NCBI GenBank assembly: GCA_004557075.1 | Contig: SFEX01000008.1 | Coordinates: 124,001-188,000, forward strand | Origin: Clostridiales bacterium | GTDB lineage: Bacteria > Bacillota > Clostridia > Oscillospirales > Oscillospiraceae | Direction of reading: 5' to 3' | DNA length: 64,000 bases | Shown here: positions 59,574-64,000 of the stretch, piece after piece | Numbering within the stretch: the stretch's first letter is position 1 | Layout of the letters: each line of letters opens with the position of its first letter | The notes under the pieces: model-generated | Seen by the model: only the letters and a program-made list of their open reading frames with translations | Databases searched by the model: none | Told to the model about the DNA's origin: nothing | Program-made: the position numbers and the translations under genes

Positions 59574-60731
59574 ATGAAACTGTTTTCAAAACAAAAAAGC
59601 CGTGCCCACACGGTGCAGCTCAGAAGCGGGGAGAAGCATCCCTTCGGCCTGCTCGACAGCTATGTGCCGCTGGGCAGCGGTGAGATCAGGCTTTACCGCA
59701 CGATACGCGAGGCAGTGCCGGTTGTGGACGCTGCGATAATGAAGATCATCAGGCTCACCGGCGGCTTCGAGGCTCGCTGCGGCGATAAAAAGGCCGAACG
59801 GGAGCTCAACGCCTTCATCCGCAACGTGGATGCGGGCAGGGGACAGAGAGGGCTGCAAAGCTTCCTCTCGGCGTACCTCGACTCCATGATAACCTGCGGC
59901 AGAGCGGTGGGCGAGATCGTCACAAACGGCGACCGCGATATCGCGGCGGTCATATGCGGCAATGTTGCCGACGTGCAGATCCGCGAGGGAGATACCCCTC
60001 TTGACTTTGAACTGTGCTGCACGGATCAAACAGGCAGCATAGCGCCGCTGCCGTACCAGAACCTTCTGCTGTTTACCCCCTTTAACCCCGAGGCTGATTC
60101 GCCTTACGGCACCTCAATGCTCCGCAGTATGCCCTTCCTCTGCGGAATACTCATGAAGATATATCAGTCTTTGGGCACAAACTGGGAGAGAGCGGGCAAC
60201 GTGCGCTTTGCGGTCGTGTATAAGCCGCAGGGCGACATCATAGACAAGCTGGCGGCGCAGGAGCGTGCCGAGCAGATCGCCGCCGAGTGGTCGGCAGCCA
60301 TGCAGAGCGGGAAAAACGGCGCTGTGCGCGACTTTGTGGCCGTGGGCGATGTTGATATCAAGGTCATCGGCGCAGATAATCAGATACTCGACAGTGAGGT
60401 ACCCGTGCGCCAGATACTTGAGCAGCTTATCGCCAGAACGGGCATACCGCCCTTCCTGCTCGGCCTGAACTGGTCGACCACCGAGAGAATGAGCGCGCAG
60501 CAGGCCGATCTCATGACGAGCGAGTTAAACTCTATCCGCCGCACCGTCACTCCGGTGCTTGAAAAAATATGCGGCATGTGGCTTGCCATGCACGGCTATG
60601 CCTGCGGATTCGAGATCGAATGGGACACCATCAATCTTCAGGACGAGGTTGAGGAGGCCAAGGCGGCGCTGTATACCGCGCAGAAGGACAAAATCTATTG
60701 GGAAGAGGTAAAGAACAATGAAAATCATTAA
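59574..60731 (+). CDS. Portal protein
   Basis: A 385-residue protein with the portal pattern: AVPVVDAAIMKIIRLTGGFE at the start, YQNLLLFTPFNPEADSPYGT and SLGTNWERAGNVRFAVVYKP in the middle, and ARTGIPPFLLGLNWSTTERM near 290. It is short for a portal but covers the core. It overlaps the next gene by 14 bp. Confidence 0.88.
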   Translation: MKLFSKQKSRAHTVQLRSGEKHPFGLLDSYVPLGSGEIRLYRTIREAVPVVDAAIMKIIRLTGGFEARCGDKKAERELNAFIRNVDAGRGQRGLQSFLSAYLDSMITCGRAVGEIVTNGDRDIAAVICGNVADVQIREGDTPLDFELCCTDQTGSIAPLPYQNLLLFTPFNPEADSPYGTSMLRSMPFLCGILMKIYQSLGTNWERAGNVRFAVVYKPQGDIIDKLAAQERAEQIAAEWSAAMQSGKNGAVRDFVAVGDVDIKVIGADNQILDSEVPVRQILEQLIARTGIPPFLLGLNWSTTERMSAQQADLMTSELNSIRRTVTPVLEKICGMWLAMHGYACGFEIEWDTINLQDEVEEAKAALYTAQKDKIYWEEVKNNENH

Positions 60732-61611
60732 AGACGGCACCGCGGCCGGCGGCGTCTGCACCGATGAAGAGCTTGAGCTGGTCAATGCCTTTGCGAGAGC
60801 GGAGCTGAAGGCGGAAGATGTGTACATCTTCTCCGTGCTGCTGTGCGACAACGAGGTAGACCGCGACTATGAGCGCTTTTCCGAAAATACGCTGCGCGAG
60901 CTGTCGGAGCTTTTCGTCGGCGTGACCGGCATCTGCGACCACGACTGGCGCAGCGGAAATCAGGTGGCGCGCATCTACAGAACGGAGCTTGTCACGGATA
61001 AAAACCGCACAACGTCTTACGGCGCACCGTATGTGTACCTCAAGGGCTACGCATATATGCTCCGCACGGAGTCTAACGCCGAGCTTATCGCGGAGATCGA
61101 CGGCGGCATCAAGCGCGAGACGAGCGTCGGCTGCTCCGTAGCCGGAAGCGTGTGCAGCATATGCGGCGAGGATATCGGCGCTTGCAGCCACGTCAAGGGT
61201 AAACAGTATGGCGAAAAGCTCTGTTGCGCCATTTTAGAGGGCGCTGTGGATGCCTACGAGTGGAGCTTCGTCGCAGTTCCGGCTCAGCGCGGAGCGGGCG
61301 TTATCAAAAACTTCGTCGAGACCGAGGCGGGCAAGAGCTACGCTGCGGAATACGAGACGCTCGAAAAGGCCGCCGAGCTTGGCAGGAGATACCTTTCGGA
61401 GCTTAAAGCCGAGGTGCTCAGACTGTGCCTTGTCTGCGACAAGGCTATGTATCCGGCAATGGAAAAGAGCGTTGGGCTTATGGACGAAACGGCTCTTCGC
61501 GAGCTGAAGGACGCTCTCAAGGAGAGAGCGGAGAAGCTTTATCCGCCCCTGACCCAGCTTCCGGGCAGAGGCGAGGTCACCAAATTCTGCGGTGACGAGT
61601 ACATTATTTGA
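60718..61611 (+). CDS. Prohead protease-like protein
   Basis: A 297-residue protein. The core VYIFSVLLCDNEVDRDYERF, then FVGVTGICDHDWRSGNQVA and EIDGGIKRETSVGCSVAG matches clostridial phage proteins annotated as prohead (HK97-type) proteases, with His and Ser candidates for the catalytic set. A Cys-rich insert (CSICGEDIGACSHVKG) may bind zinc, and a helical C-terminal tail could act as internal scaffold. The capsid gene lies two genes downstream. Confidence 0.72.
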   Translation: MKIIKDGTAAGGVCTDEELELVNAFARAELKAEDVYIFSVLLCDNEVDRDYERFSENTLRELSELFVGVTGICDHDWRSGNQVARIYRTELVTDKNRTTSYGAPYVYLKGYAYMLRTESNAELIAEIDGGIKRETSVGCSVAGSVCSICGEDIGACSHVKGKQYGEKLCCAILEGAVDAYEWSFVAVPAQRGAGVIKNFVETEAGKSYAAEYETLEKAAELGRRYLSELKAEVLRLCLVCDKAMYPAMEKSVGLMDETALRELKDALKERAEKLYPPLTQLPGRGEVTKFCGDEYII

Positions 61612-61628
61612 TTCAGGAGGATTCTAAA

Positions 61629-61970
61629 ATGAAAGTCAGTTTTGAAGGCATAGGAGAGCAGGTGCTCTCCTTCAATAAGGCAAGCGGCGTTGAAAAGGGC
61701 TCGCTTGTAAAGATGAGCGCAAACGACACCGTTACAAAATGCGCGGCAGGCAATAACTTTGCCGGCGTCTGTATCCACGCGGACGATGATTTTGCCGATG
61801 TCAAGACATCGGGCTACGTTGAGCTCGGCTACACTGACACGGCGCCCACCGTGGGCTTTGCAAAGCTCACAGCGTCCGACGACAAAAAAGTAAAAACCGC
61901 TACCACCGGCCGTGAGTACCTTGTCATCAAGGTCGATACGACAGCGGCAGTAGTCGGCTTCATAATGTGA
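61629..61970 (+). CDS. Capsid decoration protein (DUF2190-like)
   Basis: ATG 61629 follows AGGAGG by 8 bases. The 113-residue beta-rich protein has LVKMSANDTVTKCAAGNNFA and FAGVCIHADDDFADVKTSGY, the head-decoration/cement pattern, and ends in a hydrophobic strand. It precedes the capsid gene, as expected for such proteins. Confidence 0.72.
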   Translation: MKVSFEGIGEQVLSFNKASGVEKGSLVKMSANDTVTKCAAGNNFAGVCIHADDDFADVKTSGYVELGYTDTAPTVGFAKLTASDDKKVKTATTGREYLVIKVDTTAAVVGFIM

Positions 61971-61983
61971 GGAGGAAAGAGAT

Positions 61984-63015
61984 ATGGCATACAATTTTAA
62001 CGAGATCCGCCTTGACAAGGGCATGTATTCCGAGTCCGGCAAGAGCTTTGAGCAGGTGCTTGAGGCTCTCGACCCCAACGATAATTACAGAGGCACTCCC
62101 TATGAGGGGCTTGACGCCTTCCAGCGTCAGCTCAAGCGCTTTGACATCAAGGTTCGCGGCGCGGGCAGCGACGTTGTCGAGAAGTTTTTCTCCACCTCCG
62201 AATCCGCCGTGCTGTTTCCCGAGTATGTATCCCGCAGCGTAAAGGCCGGAATGGAGGAGGGGAACATCCTGCCCTCCATCACTGCCACCACCACCCGCTT
62301 CGAGGGCATGGACTACCGCTCCATTTACTCTGCTCCCTCTGCGGACGAGAAGAGTCTGCGCTATGTGGGCGAGGGCGCTGCCATTCCTCAGACCGAGGTT
62401 CGCGCCTCCGACCATCTTGTCAAGCTCAGAAAGCGCGGCAGGATGCTGGTCGCCTCCTATGAGGCCATCCGCTTCCAGCGCCTCGACCTGTTTTCCGTCA
62501 TGCTCCGCCAGATCGGTACTCAGATCATGCGCATGCACCTTGAGGACGCCATCGACGTCATCAAAAACGGCGACGGCAACGATAACGCCGCCGAGAGCCT
62601 TGCCGTCGGCGGAAGCACTATCGGCGGCACTGCCGGCAGTCTGAGCTACAGTGAGCTTCTCAACTTCTGGAACGCCTTCGACCCCTACACCATGAACACC
62701 ATGCTCGTCGCCCCCGACGTCATGATGAAAATACTCAAGTGCTCCGAGTTTAAAAACCCCATGGCGGGTCTGAACTTCCAGGGCACCGGCGAGCCGGGCA
62801 ACCCTCTGGGCGCAAAGCTCATCCGCTGCTCTGCAATGACCGCAGGCACAGCAATCGGCCTCGACAAGGGCTACGCCCTCGAAATGGTCACGGCAGGCGA
62901 CGTCTCCGTCGAATACGACAGACTCATCGACCGCCAGCTCGAGCGTGCTGCCATCACCAGCATCTCCGGCTTTGCAAAGCTCTACACCGATGCATCCAAG
63001 GTGCTCTCGGTCTGA
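61984..63015 (+). CDS. Major capsid protein
   Basis: A 343-residue HK97-fold type capsid protein: an N-terminal RLDKGMYSESGKSFEQVLEA, AVLFPEYVSRSVKAGMEEGN, RYVGEGAAIPQTEVRASDHL and a C-terminal TAGDVSVEYDRLIDRQLERA. A GGAGG site precedes the ATG. Confidence 0.87.
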   Translation: MAYNFNEIRLDKGMYSESGKSFEQVLEALDPNDNYRGTPYEGLDAFQRQLKRFDIKVRGAGSDVVEKFFSTSESAVLFPEYVSRSVKAGMEEGNILPSITATTTRFEGMDYRSIYSAPSADEKSLRYVGEGAAIPQTEVRASDHLVKLRKRGRMLVASYEAIRFQRLDLFSVMLRQIGTQIMRMHLEDAIDVIKNGDGNDNAAESLAVGGSTIGGTAGSLSYSELLNFWNAFDPYTMNTMLVAPDVMMKILKCSEFKNPMAGLNFQGTGEPGNPLGAKLIRCSAMTAGTAIGLDKGYALEMVTAGDVSVEYDRLIDRQLERAAITSISGFAKLYTDASKVLSV

Positions 63016-63029
63016 GCTTAAAAATTCAC

Positions 63030-63055
63030 GAAGCGGCTGCTTTTGCGGCCGCTTC
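63030..63055 (+). terminator. Hairpin after the capsid gene
   Basis: GAAGCGGC/GCCGCTTC with a 10-base loop, without a T-run. It may act as a 3' stabiliser or partial terminator that keeps capsid mRNA high. Confidence 0.45.
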
Positions 63056-63076
63056 ATTCCAAAAAGGAGGCATAAA

Positions 63077-63460
63077 ATGGCATATACAAATTCCGATATT
63101 GAAAACAGGGCACGCAGCCTTATGAGCTTTTCTATCCCCACGGAGAGCGCCGGAATGCTCAAAGCGGTGTGCGCCTCGGCTGCGGCGGAGCTTGAGAGCC
63201 GCCTGCGCAAGGGCGTCTCAAGCGAGAGTATAAAGGAGCTGTTCGTGACGGCGGCGGGCGTGCTGGCGCTGTCAATGTACATTGAGCTCGGCGGCGCGGC
63301 CACGGACAGGATAGGCTCGTTCAGCGCCGGCAATCTGTCGGTCAGCCTCGACGGCGGCGCGGTATCGGCGTCCGCCGCCTCCCTGCGAAAATATGCCGAA
63401 CGAATGCTGTCGGCATATATAGACGGAGACGGATTCGAGTTCGTGGGGGTGCGCGGATGA
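63077..63460 (+). CDS. Head-tail connector-like protein
   Basis: ATG 63077 follows AAAGGAGG by 8 bases. About 127 residues: SDIENRARSLMSFSIPTESA, then AAAELESRLRKGVSSESIKE. This helical layout, following the capsid gene, matches DNA-packaging/connector (gp6-type) proteins. It overlaps the next gene by 4 bp. Confidence 0.7.
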   Translation: MAYTNSDIENRARSLMSFSIPTESAGMLKAVCASAAAELESRLRKGVSSESIKELFVTAAGVLALSMYIELGGAATDRIGSFSAGNLSVSLDGGAVSASAASLRKYAERMLSAYIDGDGFEFVGVRG

Positions 63461-63768
63461 CGGCGACGAATAATATACTCAGGCTTTACGGCGAGGACAT
63501 AAGCGTCGGCACGGCAAAGGGCAAGGGCTTCATATCCTGCCTTGACGCGGACAACGCTCAGATACACCGCCAACCTTTGGCTCCCGGCGTGAAAAACGGC
63601 TCAAAATACAGACTGATAACGAACATGGCCGGCATTTCCGAGGGCGCTCAGGTGCAGGCGGCGGGGAGAATATACGAGGTGCTCAGAATTGAGCCTGTCC
63701 GCATTTTCGGCACTCTGTCGCATAACGAGTGCATCCTCAGACTGAAAGGGGAGAGCAGCGATGTTTGA
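63457..63768 (+). CDS. Head closure-like protein
   Basis: A 103-residue beta-rich protein with YGEDISVGTAKGKGFISCLD and LAPGVKNGSKYRLITNMAG, an SPP1 gp16-like pattern. Its position after a connector supports a head-closure role. It overlaps the following gene by 8 bp. Confidence 0.62.
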   Translation: MTATNNILRLYGEDISVGTAKGKGFISCLDADNAQIHRQPLAPGVKNGSKYRLITNMAGISEGAQVQAAGRIYEVLRIEPVRIFGTLSHNECILRLKGESSDV

Positions 63769-64000
63769 CACCATAACAGACAGCATAGCCTCCGCGCTTT
63801 CCGGAAACGGGATAAATGCCGTGACAAAATTCCCTGTGTCCAAGCTCAACAGAGCGGAAACGCTCGTCTGCGTGTCCATAAAATCGGCGCGGATAACCGC
63901 TTCCGGACTGGGCAATTACATCGGCCTGTGCACCCAGAACGGCACTGTAAAAGAGATGTACGGCAGCAGGGCGGAGCTTCAGATCGCCGCCGATATATAT
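63761..64000 (+). CDS. Phage head-tail joining protein, 3' partial
   Basis: ATG 63761 opens a frame that runs off the window (80 codons seen), preceded by GGGGAG. It begins MFDTITDSIASALSGNGINA and continues with a beta-rich body. Position suggests a tail-terminator or similar joining protein; the rest is needed to tell. Confidence 0.6.
   Translation, partial: MFDTITDSIASALSGNGINAVTKFPVSKLNRAETLVCVSIKSARITASGLGNYIGLCTQNGTVKEMYGSRAELQIAADIY

Larger units (their letters stand above)
58017..64000 (+). mobile_element. Second phage head-gene cluster (prophage or domesticated element), right end outside window
   Basis: Nine consecutive plus-strand genes give the order small terminase-like, TerL, portal, protease, decoration, capsid and connectors, an HK97-type head module. 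No integrase, repressor or replication gene is seen upstream; the cluster starts directly after 6S RNA. The codon and base usage looks like the host chromosome, unlike the first prophage. Confidence 0.8.

Overview
The window is part of a low-to-mid GC Firmicutes chromosome. A gut Clostridia of the Oscillospirales type fits best: der next to a plsY-like gene, rpmF behind a DUF177 gene, RNase Y, a sodium-pumping decarboxylase operon, a clostridial-type 6S RNA, BofC-like and DUF1292 proteins. This placement is inferred from gene content; no rRNA is present.

Bases 1 to about 36,380 are the right-hand part of a large prophage whose left end and integrase lie outside the window. Its early/replication block (1-10,216) encodes an HNH nuclease, a VRR-NUC nuclease, a fused RecB-like nuclease/RecA-fold ATPase, a DUF669 protein, a family B DNA polymerase, a D5-type primase-helicase, a truncated methyltransferase, an HD hydrolase, a DUF1599 protein and ThyX. 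A repeat array (GAACAGAT) and a sigma-like regulator then lead into the packaging, head and contractile-tail block (11,070-29,473). This block follows PBSX (XkdG to XkdU) gene order and includes an in-line tRNA pair, a MuF head protein carrying a papain-fold toxin domain with a putative immunity gene, and a -1 frameshift site in the tail chaperone gene.

The highlight is a complete diversity-generating retroelement (DGR, 29,463-33,529). It comprises a receptor-binding tail protein with a 124-bp variable repeat at its C terminus, a GC-rich hairpin just 3' of that repeat, a promoter, an Avd-like accessory gene, a 124-bp template repeat and a DGR-class reverse transcriptase. The two repeats differ at 17 positions; 16 are adenines in the template. 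Tail accessory, holin-like and amidase genes close the prophage.

At 36,363-37,672 lies a serine recombinase pseudogene that lacks its catalytic domain and is frameshifted. Its 5' end is probably where the prophage inserted. A tRNA-Ala and a partial tRNA copy follow. From 37,980 to 57,600 is ordinary chromosome: plsY-like/der/radical SAM, rpmF/DUF177, PepSY protein, DUF4015 glycosidase-like, rpiB, nitrilase, LysR, a PMT mannosyltransferase, rny, a small two-peptide transcription unit, the oad operon (oadA, gamma, biotin carrier, oadB), PBP1A, BofC-like and DUF1292. A 6S RNA gene (57,666-57,869) is followed directly by a second phage head-gene cluster (58,017 to the window end): terminase, portal, protease, decoration, capsid and connectors. 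It has host-like base usage and no visible integrase or regulator.
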